From: Winogradskyella sp.
Lineage (GTDB): Bacteria; Bacteroidota; Bacteroidia; Flavobacteriales; Flavobacteriaceae
Assembly (NCBI GenBank): GCA_030149115.1
Contig: JASBSE010000342.1
Coordinates: forward strand, 1-6,147
DNA: 6,147 bases
Direction: 5' to 3'
The position numbers were made by a program, and so were the translations under genes. Below are positions 1 through 5,810 of the stretch, in pieces. Every line of letters begins with the position of its first letter. Position 1 is the first letter of the stretch. Under the pieces are notes generated by a model, which had not been told where the DNA came from, did not search any database, and saw nothing but the letters and a program-made list of their open reading frames with translations.

Positions 1-413
1 TAGTTTAATGATATCATTACAAAGCAGTATCATAAAAGAATACCCTCAAATCACTTCAGTTCGAGTATTTTATTCGAAGCATGATAATAAAATGTATCGA
101 GAACCCATCAACAACACACACTAAAGCGAATCAAACCCAAATTCCAACACCGTCTGAACCTGCTGTCAGCAGTATATATAAACAAAATCCTAAATGGCTT
201 CCAAGGCTTCAGCCATTCTTAACGGATGTTGTTTATATATACTGCTGACAGCAGGTTCCGACGGTGTTGGAAGTTGGGTTTGATGCGCTTTAGTGGGTGT
301 TGTTGATGGGTGCTCGATACATTTTATTCTCATGCTTCGAATAAAATACTCGAACTGACGTGATGTGCGGGTATTCTTTTATGAGACTGCTTTGTAATGA
401 GATCCTGAAACGA
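1..413. repeat. Giant imperfect inverted repeat (hairpin, 190-bp arms)
   Basis: Position i pairs with position 414-i across arms 1-190 and 224-413 without any gap. I count 175 of 190 positions complementary. The tip (191-223) contains a smaller 7-bp stem, AATGGCT (193-199) with AGCCATT (211-217). Each arm carries a near-perfect palindrome, CTGCTGTCAGCAG at 160-172 and CTGCTGACAGCAG at 242-254, and one copy of the R1 stem-loop (313-363 on the right, reversed at about 51-101 on the left). The outer end coincides with the window edge, so the full length is unknown. The tip and part of the right arm recur at 1973-2071. No coding potential is convincing inside it. It could be a real chromosomal palindrome made by inverted duplication of a repeat, or an assembly or library artefact at a contig end; the sequence alone does not decide. 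Confidence 0.93.
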
Positions 414-426
414 GTTCAGGATGACA
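399..426 (+). repeat. Stem-loop unit, GAGA...TGACA frame, stem CCTGAA/TTCAGG
   Basis: GAGA starts at 399. The stem ATCCTGAA (402-409) pairs perfectly with TTCAGGAT (415-422) around the 5-nt loop ACGAG, and the unit ends in TGACA (422-426). It has the same frame as the unit at 658-708, where the stem reads GCTGAA/TTCAGC, so one base pair has changed on both sides. Its left part lies inside the giant inverted repeat. Confidence 0.8.
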
Positions 427-481
427 GATCGTTTGGTTGTTTTGGGTTTGTTTCAATGCCAGTGTGTGTTGTTGAGGGGTT

Positions 482-534
482 CTCGATACATTTTATTCTC
501 ATGCTTCGAATAAAATACTCGAACTGACGTGATG
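482..534 (+). repeat. R1 AT-rich stem-loop repeat, intact copy
   Basis: This copy starts with CTCGATAC and ends with GAACTGACGTGATG. The stem ATTTTATTC (490-498) pairs perfectly with GAATAAAAT (508-516) around a 9-nt loop (499-507). Other copies are at 313-363, reversed at 51-101, at 1651-1705 (one broken pair) and, diverged, at 5811-5867. The function is unknown; it travels with the GAGA...TGACA units. Confidence 0.85.
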
Positions 535-551
535 TGTGGGTTTTCTTTTAT

Positions 552-577
552 GAGACTGCTTTGTGCCTTGCAGTGAC
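552..577 (+). repeat. Stem-loop unit, stem CTGC/GCAG
   Basis: GAGA at 552 is followed by the stem CTGC (556-559), a loop, GCAG (570-573) and TGAC (574-577). It is preceded by a T-rich leader CTTTTAT, as are most units of this family in the window. It differs from the unit at 605-630 mainly by TTTG/CTTG in place of TTCG/CTCG in the loop. Confidence 0.8.
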
Positions 578-604
578 GGTTTGGGTTGTGTGTGTTCTTT
601 TTTT

Positions 605-630
605 GAGACTGCTTCGTGCCTCGCAGTGAC
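605..630 (+). repeat. Stem-loop unit, stem CTGC/GCAG
   Basis: GAGA (605-608), stem CTGC (609-612), loop beginning TTCG and ending CTC, GCAG (623-626), TGAC (627-630). This is the cleanest CTGC/GCAG copy and is only 27 bp after the copy at 552-577, so the two form a short tandem. Confidence 0.8.
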
Positions 631-657
631 GGTTTGTTATTGTTGTGGGGGTTTTAT

Positions 658-708
658 GAGATGCTGAAATACTGAAATAAATTCAGCACAGGCAAGTTCA
701 GCATGACA
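658..708 (+). repeat. Long stem-loop unit, stem GCTGAA/TTCAGC, at the 3' end of the 264-residue gene
   Basis: GAGA starts at 658. ATGCTGAA (661-668) pairs with TTCAGCAT (697-704) and the unit closes with TGACA (704-708). A second TTCAGCA at 682-688 could pair with the same left arm, so two alternative hairpins are possible. The unit ends 12 bp before the stop codon of the minus-strand gene at 721-1515 and so lies just downstream of it in transcription. It could form in that gene's mRNA 3' end, but there is no T-run after it on the minus strand that would make it a classical intrinsic terminator. Confidence 0.75.
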
Positions 709-720
709 ACAATATTATGT

Positions 721-1515
721 TTAGATTATGGCGATGCATTGCATGGCTTTTGGTGTTTTGTAGGCTGTGTGGGTGTTGTTTTGTTCTTTTAGGTATGTGA
801 TGCCTAGCCACACTGTGATGGCTACTGTGCCTGGTATGTTGGTACTGTTGGGTATTTGTATTTGTAGGTTTAGATTTGTTTGGGGTATTTTACATAATAT
901 TGGTTGGGTTTGTGTTGTTGTGCCGAATGCGTTTTGCTCTGGGTTTACTGCTGTGTATGTGTTGGTATTTGGTTGCCACTCATAGGCTGATACTATGCTT
1001 AGTGCTGCTGTGAGCTGGTAATGTGTGGCGTTTTTTGGGATTTGTTTGAGGTGGTTTTTGCTGCTTTTTGGTATGCTTATGGTTATTATTGTGCGGTTGC
1101 TATTGGCTGTTACTTTTGGTTTTGCGCTGTATATGTAGTGTAATGGTATGTGTTTATTGAGTTGAAAGCCGATGAGTGCTGTTGGTGCATTGTGCAGGTT
1201 TGCTTCTCTTTGACCGAGGTTACCTCTCCCCTTTTGTATGATTTTGCGGCAGGCTCCTGTTAAACGGCTTGCCATATAGGTGTCTTTGAACTGTTTGGCG
1301 GTATTGCCTAAGCCTTGCCTTATGGCTTTTGAGAGTTTTGAGGCTGCTGCAAACTCCTGGTTGTTGGATTTTACGTTTGCAAATGCGGGATCGTTGTTAA
1401 TGCGCTCTTTTGATGGGCCAGCTGCTTTGCGTACAATGTATTGCCCATTGAGTACGTAATAGCACATGCCGTTTAATGTGCCGGTGAATTTTATTAGTCC
1501 TTTTTGTTTAGGCAT
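721..1515 (-). CDS. Conserved hypothetical protein of 264 residues, function unknown
   Basis: I do not recognise a functional domain. The N-terminal third is basic and looks conserved in style: GLIKFTGTLNG (6-16) and YIVRKAAGPSKERINNDPAF (26-45), then an EFAAASKLSKAIRQGL helix-like stretch (54-69) and LTGACRKIIQKGRGN (85-99). This pattern matches, from memory, a family of uncharacterised Bacteroidota proteins with a G-x-I-x-x-x-G-T start, often present in several copies per genome. The C-terminal part is rich in N, T, Q and P and beta-prone; some of this reflects the A/C-rich coding strand. There is no signal peptide and no membrane segment. The start is the only ATG with a plausible leader; an 11-codon remnant of a paralogue at 2073-2104 aligns exactly up to this codon, which supports it. 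A weak -7-like box TACTTTTA lies at 1539-1546 on the minus strand. The gene stands alone between repeat arrays. It is surely an open, conserved-looking frame, but its role is unknown. Confidence 0.75.
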   Translation of the reverse strand: MPKQKGLIKFTGTLNGMCYYVLNGQYIVRKAAGPSKERINNDPAFANVKSNNQEFAAASKLSKAIRQGLGNTAKQFKDTYMASRLTGACRKIIQKGRGNLGQREANLHNAPTALIGFQLNKHIPLHYIYSAKPKVTANSNRTIITISIPKSSKNHLKQIPKNATHYQLTAALSIVSAYEWQPNTNTYTAVNPEQNAFGTTTQTQPILCKIPQTNLNLQIQIPNSTNIPGTVAITVWLGITYLKEQNNTHTAYKTPKAMQCIAII

Positions 1516-1603
1516 TGGTTTTGAGTTGGTTAACTTTCTAAAAGTACTAAAAAAACACTAATGGTTGTTGTAAATTGCTTATAATCAGTGTTTAGTGATT
1601 GAT

Positions 1604-1629
1604 GAGACTGCTTTGTGTCTTGCTGTGAC
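1604..1629 (+). repeat. Stem-loop unit, decayed CTGC copy
   Basis: GAGA (1604-1607) and CTGC (1608-1611) are intact, but the right stem reads GCTG instead of GCAG before TGAC, so pairing is partly lost. It lies upstream of the start of the 264-residue gene, beyond any likely promoter. Placement and orientation match the other units. Confidence 0.6.
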
Positions 1630-1650
1630 GGCTTGGGTTGTGTTTTTTGG

Positions 1651-1705
1651 TTCTCGATACATTTTATTCTCATGCTTCGAATAAAACACTCGAACTGACG
1701 TGATG
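1651..1705 (+). repeat. R1 stem-loop repeat copy, first element of left composite block
   Basis: TTCTCGATAC (1651-1660), ATTTTATTC (1661-1669), a 9-nt loop, GAATAAAAC (1679-1687) and the tail ACTCGAACTGACGTGATG (1688-1705). The terminal stem pair is A with C, the only break from the intact copy at 482-534. It heads the composite block R1, TTCC unit, inverted TTGC unit, CTGC unit, which recurs on the right side of the window starting at 5811. Confidence 0.85.
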
Positions 1706-1728
1706 GCTTGGACTGGGTTTTCTTTTTT

Positions 1729-1865
1729 GAGATTCCTTCGACTCCGAATATATTAGGAATGCTTGGAATGACAATGGTAAGGTCATTGCGAGTGAGGTAC
1801 GAGCGAAGCAATCTAAGTGTTGGGTATGCTACCTTTTTTGAGACTGCTTTGTGTGTTGCAGTGAT
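1729..1865 (+). repeat. Composite of three stem-loop units (left copy)
   Basis: Three units of one family are joined. First, 1729-1773 in plus orientation: GAGATTCC with GGAATGACA, stem TTCC (1733-1736) with GGAA (1765-1768), and an enlarged loop. Second, 1782-1814 in minus orientation: GTCATTGC (1782-1789) with GCAATCT (1808-1814). Third, 1840-1865 in plus orientation: CTGC (1844-1847) with GCAG (1858-1861). Positions 1765-1817 are identical to 5906-5958 (53 bp). The head-to-head pair of units resembles the arrangement of REP/BIME elements. Open frames that cross this region are by-products of the repeats. Confidence 0.85.
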
Positions 1866-1875
1866 GGGTTGTGTT

Positions 1876-1960
1876 TTATTTCTTACGTTCATTTTTGATG
1901 CACCAAAAACGAACCAAAAAGTGCTTTGCTGTCAAAGGTATTTTTAAGTGCACTTTTGGT
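1876..1960 (+). repeat. Repeat with two overlapping alternative hairpins (R6)
   Basis: GTTCATTTTTG (1887-1897) pairs with CAAAAACGAAC (1904-1914) in 10 of 11 positions around the loop ATGCAC. The right arm of this hairpin overlaps ACCAAAAAGTGC (1913-1924), which pairs with GCACTTTTGGT (1950-1960) with one bulged base. The opening stretch, TTTATTTCTTACGTTCATTTTT, is echoed at 6069-6090 in the same position at the end of the right composite block. There is no coding signal. The mutually overlapping arms could be two independent palindromes side by side or alternative folds of a transcript. Confidence 0.65.
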
Positions 1961-1972
1961 GCCCTTAAAACC

Positions 1973-2071
1973 ATAAACAAAATCCTAAATCTTCAGCCAT
2001 TTTTTACGGATTTTGTTTATTATACTGCTGACAGCAGTTTCCGACTGTGTCGGAATTGGGTTTGATGCGCT
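1973..2071 (+). repeat. Second copy of the giant hairpin's tip and right arm (R5)
   Basis: A perfect 13-bp stem, ATAAACAAAATCC (1973-1985) with GGATTTTGTTTAT (2008-2020), encloses a 22-nt loop that shares CTTCAGCCATT with the tip of the giant inverted repeat. It continues with CTGCTGACAGCAG (2025-2037), then a small hairpin TTCCGAC/GTCGGAA (2039-2054) and TTGGGTTTGATGCGCTT, following 228-290 closely. Only one long arm is present here. On its left it abuts the R6 repeat and on its right it joins a gene remnant directly. In the transcription direction of the SIR2-STAND gene the 13-bp hairpin lies about 170 bp after the stop codon. Confidence 0.85.
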
Positions 2072-2072
2072 T

Positions 2073-2140
2073 GTGAATTTTATAAGCCCTTTATGTTTAG
2101 GTGCTGGTTTTAAACCATTTAACTCTTTAAGGTAGTAGAA
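2073..2140 (-). pseudogene. 5' remnant of a second copy of the 264-residue gene
   Basis: Positions 2073-2104 align without gaps to 1484-1515, the first codons of the 264-residue gene (26 of 32 bases match), and 2105-2140 align more loosely to its upstream region. Read on the minus strand the remnant encodes APKHKGLIKF against MPKQKGLIKF. The start codon ATG has become GCA, and after about ten codons the homology ends exactly where the R5 repeat begins. The rest of the gene is missing. This is a dead fragment, not an expressed gene. It marks a rearrangement in which an R5 repeat now sits where the coding sequence should continue. Confidence 0.75.
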
Positions 2141-2190
2141 AATATGTAAAGTCCCTAACCTATTATTTTAACCAAGATATTATAAGTCTA

Positions 2191-4731
2191 TTAGAATTCT
2201 GGTATTTGAGGATCTTCAATATCAGCAGTAACACCCATTAATAAATAAGCCCTATTTACAGAGTTATAGATTGTTTCCAATTTTTCATTGATTGGATGGA
2301 ATGTTACACCTGTTTTTATCATACCTAATAATTCTTTTAGCATTTTAGATTTAATTTCCTTCACTTTAACCCATTTTATTATATAATTATAAACACCTCT
2401 ACTATAAATATGAAAAATATAAGGGTCTTCTTTACCATCACTTAGTATTAGCGAATGTGCTATTTCATCAGCTTGTTCTTTATAATGAAGAGCATCTCTT
2501 ACATCTTCTTGAATTATACTCTTCTTATATAATAAGTTACATTTTGCTGTTTTGATAAAGTAACTATTAGGATTTAGAGCTTCTGATTGATACAAATAAT
2601 TTTCAGCTAAATCTAAATCACCTTCACTACCTTCTGTTTCAAGAGAACTATATTGTAACCAAAAATTAGCATCATCGTTAAAATATTTAGCAATTGATTC
2701 ATAAATAAATCTTGCATGCTCAATATTCTTTTTAAATAAAAGATATAAAGATTTATGGTTAATTAGGTTTCTATATAAATTAAATTTCTTTGAGTATCCC
2801 ATTGACTTCTTTAATTCTGGTGCCAATAAGGATAAAACACGAATATGTGCATCTTTTAAGATTTCTAAATTAGCACAATACTTAATTATATAATCCGCTA
2901 AAATTCTATGTCTTAACATTAATTTATTTTCAGTCGGTCCAATTAGCATAATTGTACCTCTTAGAGTATTATTCAAATGATGTAATGCTTCAGAATGAGT
3001 AACTTTTGAAAACCCAACAAAATCTTGTTTTGTATTTGTATACCCAAATTGTGTACATAAAGCAACACAGATACAAAGTACTTTAGCTTCATAGTCATTT
3101 ATGGTTTCGTACTCATTCCTTATAATTTCGTTAAACTTAAGACCACTTGTTGCTTCTTTCAATGCGATTAGTATTTGCTTCTTTGCAACATACTTAAAAG
3201 CACCGTATTGTTTTTGAAGACTTAACCCATTTAATTTTCCCAGAAGATTTTCTTCTGTCAGCTTTTTAATTAATGCATAAATTTCATCATCAGTTAAATC
3301 ATCAATTCTAAATTTTTTAAGCTTTAATATTGGCTCTAATTTAGAAGTTATATTATTTAAGTGCCTTGGTCTAGTAGATAAAATTAAGATTGGAGCAAAT
3401 TCTAATTTTTCAAGTTCTTTCAGTAAACTTGGTAGAAGTGAAACTACATTATCTGCATTATCAAATAAAAGTACAACTCTCTGTCCAATATTTTCTAAGA
3501 CGTCCACAATACGTCTAAATTTTGGAAGACTATCAGAGTAAGAAAGAAATGTTGTAATCCCATTTTGAGATAATTTTAAACCAAGTCTTTTTAAGATAGT
3601 TGATTTACCTGAACCAGCAGTACCTGTTAAGCTAATAACTTCTAATTCATTTTTTGTTGAAATTTGCTTACTAACATAGTTTAATAAATCTTCAGTTACT
3701 GGTCTTGAAATATCTCTATTCTTAAAAATATCTTCCCATCTTGGTGATGCTCCAATTAAATAAGCTGACCTATCTTGTTTAAGTTTATAGTCAAGAGGTA
3801 TCCTTGTAAAGCTATCTGCAAAATCTTTTATCGATTCCCATTTGGCATCTGATATCTTTGAATAATTATAAATATCAATAAAGTTAGGAAATGTACTCCT
3901 TAAAATTTCCTCCCTACTTGTATATTCATTGGATATTGATTTTAACCAATTAAGAAAATCAGCAGAAGTCCCTTCAATATGAACTATATTGTATAAGCTT
4001 TTTAGGTTATCACTTTTTACTTGCGATAACGAAGGAATTATTAAAAAAGACTTAGGTCTATTTTCGGCATAACCCTGCTTACCTTCTCTAGATTCTATAT
4101 ACTTTTCAAATAATGGCTCATTTAGATCTGTCCCTATAAAAATCACAGGTTTGGTGGCATACTCATAAACAAACTGTTCGTATAATCTCTGATCATTTAA
4201 TGCTGCTTTCGTGTATTGTTTATGAGAAAAAATTAAATCTTCAGGATCACAAGGTAATTTACCATTTAGATGTATTACCTGTGTTTTAGATAAAGATTGG
4301 TCACGCTCTTTGTACTCATCTGTAGGATATTTTAAAATATCTATATATTTATTTTCCTTATGATAAACTTTATCTAATAAATCATCAATATTTAGAGTAT
4401 ATATCTTGTACCAGAACGGTTTAGCAATCTCTTGATATAGGTTTGGTATATCACTAGTCAGTAGATTGTTTTCTAAGAACTCTTTTTTTTCAAACTTCTT
4501 TTTCTTTCCTGATGTCAAAAAAGCTTGATACATTTCTGCTAAAGGTGTACTATCATAATCCCCAGAATAACCAAGAAATTCCCAAATTTTTTCTCCCAGC
4601 TTCCAACCCATAGGAAAATTTTCTCCATTTCTATTTTTGGCATCAAATGAAAATCCAGAACCTAAAAAAAGTATTACCTCGTTTCTGTTTATTAACCTCT
4701 TCAAATATTTTTCGTCGTTCTCTTTAAACAT
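2191..4731 (-). CDS. SIR2-STAND NTPase, Avs-like anti-phage protein candidate
   Basis: This is an 846-residue three-part protein. Residues 1-270 form a SIR2 NAD-binding domain: FLGSGFS (22-28), TLNIDDLL (112-119), VIHLNG (152-157) and FIGTDLNEP (198-206). N114 and H154 sit where NADase SIR2 effectors such as ThsA carry their catalytic Asn and His. Residues about 320-500 form a P-loop NTPase: Walker A GTAGSGKST (370-378), Walker B VVLLFDNAD (419-427) and STRPRH (452-457). A helical region follows with LRHRILADYI (606-615), a motif type seen in STAND proteins. Residues about 660-840 look like TPR-type helical repeats, a likely sensor. By family knowledge, such proteins sense a phage component, oligomerise and deplete NAD+, killing or arresting the infected cell. 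There is no signal peptide or membrane segment, so it should be cytosolic. It has no partner gene. The ATG start is preceded by a good promoter box 26 bp upstream. Low GC and lack of local strand skew indicate transfer. Architecture resembles Avs5; the exact subfamily is not resolvable here. Confidence 0.93.
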   Translation of the reverse strand: MFKENDEKYLKRLINRNEVILFLGSGFSFDAKNRNGENFPMGWKLGEKIWEFLGYSGDYDSTPLAEMYQAFLTSGKKKKFEKKEFLENNLLTSDIPNLYQEIAKPFWYKIYTLNIDDLLDKVYHKENKYIDILKYPTDEYKERDQSLSKTQVIHLNGKLPCDPEDLIFSHKQYTKAALNDQRLYEQFVYEYATKPVIFIGTDLNEPLFEKYIESREGKQGYAENRPKSFLIIPSLSQVKSDNLKSLYNIVHIEGTSADFLNWLKSISNEYTSREEILRSTFPNFIDIYNYSKISDAKWESIKDFADSFTRIPLDYKLKQDRSAYLIGASPRWEDIFKNRDISRPVTEDLLNYVSKQISTKNELEVISLTGTAGSGKSTILKRLGLKLSQNGITTFLSYSDSLPKFRRIVDVLENIGQRVVLLFDNADNVVSLLPSLLKELEKLEFAPILILSTRPRHLNNITSKLEPILKLKKFRIDDLTDDEIYALIKKLTEENLLGKLNGLSLQKQYGAFKYVAKKQILIALKEATSGLKFNEIIRNEYETINDYEAKVLCICVALCTQFGYTNTKQDFVGFSKVTHSEALHHLNNTLRGTIMLIGPTENKLMLRHRILADYIIKYCANLEILKDAHIRVLSLLAPELKKSMGYSKKFNLYRNLINHKSLYLLFKKNIEHARFIYESIAKYFNDDANFWLQYSSLETEGSEGDLDLAENYLYQSEALNPNSYFIKTAKCNLLYKKSIIQEDVRDALHYKEQADEIAHSLILSDGKEDPYIFHIYSRGVYNYIIKWVKVKEIKSKMLKELLGMIKTGVTFHPINEKLETIYNSVNRAYLLMGVTADIEDPQIPEF

Positions 4732-4756
4732 TATGTATAAGAATTTGTGTGCGAAT

Positions 4757-4791
4757 CAAATATAAAACAAATAATGCCATTCCATACACAA
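4757..4791 (-). promoter_or_regulatory. Bacteroidota-type promoter of the SIR2-STAND gene
   Basis: On the minus strand TATATTTG (4757-4764) matches the Bacteroidota -7 consensus TAnnTTTG exactly. A TTG at 4789-4791 is a possible -33 element, with a 24-bp spacer that is slightly long. The box predicts a short leader of about 20 nt before the ATG at 4731. No Shine-Dalgarno sequence is present, as usual for the phylum. The rest of the 193-bp gap up to 4924 is AT-rich with no repeat or operator that I can see. The gene can thus be transcribed on its own, without the lipoprotein gene upstream. Confidence 0.55.
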
Positions 4792-4924
4792 TGTGCTACT
4801 ATCCTATTTTCGTTTTTATAATAATTGTCTAATTAAATGGTCAAAAATCTTCGAGTGTAAAAATTTTGATGCATATATATTTTAATACTGATTTTTAATA
4901 AACTAAAGCCATGTTTACATAACG

Positions 4925-5794
4925 TTAGGGCATCTTAGTCCTAAGCCCTTCAATCACTTGTGCATCTACCCAAAAGATGTCTACGTTTTCATAATTGTCT
5001 GAGCCCATGTTTCGGGAAAAGAATAGGTATTTGCCATCTGGTGTGACGCTTGCTGAGGCTTCCCAAGCTTTGGTGTTTATCTTATCTCCGAGGTTAATGG
5101 CGTTTCCCCAAGTGCCATCTGGCTGTTTGAAGCTGATGTAGATGTCTGAGCTGCCGTTGCCTTCTTCTCTAACGGCATCCCATAAGAGGTAGGACTCGTT
5201 TGGCGCTATAAAGGGATGGTTAAAGTTTTTGATGCCTGTGTTAATGGCGGTGCTTAATACTTTGGGTGTTTGATGCTTGCCGTCTACTTGCTCTGCATAG
5301 CGTATGGGGAATTTGGGTTGGTCTTTGTGGTAGGTATCAAAATAATAGTTGCCGTTGGCTGCGGATGAGAGGCGCATAATGCGTTGGTTACTCAATGGGG
5401 CTTTGAGCTGTTTGACTTGCGACCATCCGCTTGGGGTGCGTTCTCTGTATTTGTTGCCGAGATGCATGGTTTTGCCGTTTGGTGAAATGACGGGTTGCCC
5501 TATGTAATTGGATACGGTTTCTTGTTGCCATTGGTTGTTTTTGTATATGTACCTTAGCATTTTGGCGTCTTTGTGGGTTCCTCCTTGTTTGATATAGTAG
5601 AACTCTTGCATGTTGGGTGTAAAGACTCCGCTGTATTCGTAATGCTCTGTTGATACCATGCCTGGTGCAAAGGGTATTGGTGTGTTGCCTGGTGGTTGTT
5701 GGCCTAGGTAGGGTTGGGCTATGGTTGTTGTGTTTTTGGTGTTGGTGGTACAGGCTGTTATGGTTAGGGCTAGGGTTAGTAGTGTTGTTTTCAT
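4925..5794 (-). CDS. PD40 (WD40-like) repeat lipoprotein, TolB-like propeller
   Basis: This is a 289-residue protein. Residues 1-15 are a short lipoprotein signal peptide: K2, a hydrophobic stretch LLTLALTIT and lipobox ITAC with lipidated C15. The following residues are T/N/Q/P-rich, a linker. Five blades with the PD40 look follow: GVFTPNMQEFYYI (56-68), QPVISPNGKTMHLG (100-113), LSSAANGNYYFDT (142-154), PFIAPNESYLLWDA (194-207) and ASVTPDGKYLFFSR (248-261). The C-terminus DIFWVDAQVIEGLR is typical of this family. It should be anchored in the outer or inner membrane, facing the periplasm or outside, and probably binds a ligand or a partner protein; no catalytic motif is visible. Its length fits a small propeller of this family. 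Base composition and strand skew match the resident genome. The start lies 18 bp from a diverged R1 repeat, which therefore occupies the promoter or leader region. It ends 193 bp before the SIR2-STAND start and probably has no functional link to it. Confidence 0.88.
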   Translation of the reverse strand: MKTTLLTLALTITACTTNTKNTTTIAQPYLGQQPPGNTPIPFAPGMVSTEHYEYSGVFTPNMQEFYYIKQGGTHKDAKMLRYIYKNNQWQQETVSNYIGQPVISPNGKTMHLGNKYRERTPSGWSQVKQLKAPLSNQRIMRLSSAANGNYYFDTYHKDQPKFPIRYAEQVDGKHQTPKVLSTAINTGIKNFNHPFIAPNESYLLWDAVREEGNGSSDIYISFKQPDGTWGNAINLGDKINTKAWEASASVTPDGKYLFFSRNMGSDNYENVDIFWVDAQVIEGLRTKMP

Positions 5795-5810
5795 GGGTTT
5801 GGTTTTTTGG

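Larger units (their letters stand above)
298..562 (+). repeat. Tandem direct repeat of a 97-bp R1-containing block
   Basis: Positions 298-393 recur at 467-562 with a constant offset of 169 and about four substitutions and no gaps. Each copy runs from GTGTTGTTGA through the R1 hairpin to TGAGACTGCTTT. The two copies diverge in what follows: the first is cut after GACTGCTTT and runs into a different stem-loop unit at 399-426, while the second continues into a full CTGC/GCAG unit at 552-577. The block between them (394-466) is G/T-rich spacer without a gene. Confidence 0.9.

Noticed and set aside
1..413. Diversity-generating retroelement template/variable pair, from the one-class base differences
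   Set aside because: Differences affect A/C and G/T in both directions of strand rather than template adenines only, the copies are inverted, and no reverse transcriptase gene is present.
298..708. Possible CRISPR array, from the regular short palindromic repeats
   Set aside because: Repeat lengths and spacings are irregular, stem sequences differ, there are no uniform spacers and no cas genes.
767..985. Plus-strand open frame opposite the 264-residue gene, 72 codons
   Set aside because: It lies entirely antisense to a longer conserved-looking gene and its V/C/F-rich product reflects the G/T-rich strand; there is no promoter or start context.
1530..1892. Minus-strand open frame of 120 codons
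   Set aside because: It runs through the composite stem-loop repeats, and its product changes character with each repeat unit; it is a by-product of the repeats.
1973..2020. Intrinsic terminator for the SIR2-STAND gene
   Set aside because: The 13-bp hairpin is about 170 bp beyond the stop codon, is AT-rich, lacks a proper T-run on the minus strand, and belongs to the R5 repeat found elsewhere without that gene.
1708..2065. Two overlapping plus-strand open frames (1708-1947 and 1871-2065)
   Set aside because: Both are made of repeat sequence, overlap each other in different frames and have no recognisable protein features.
2153..4930. CCCTAAC (2153-2159) and GTTAGGG (4924-4930) as terminal inverted repeats of the defence cargo
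   Set aside because: Only 7 bp long, the right copy includes the lipoprotein stop codon, and the flanking bases do not extend the match; chance is a sufficient explanation.
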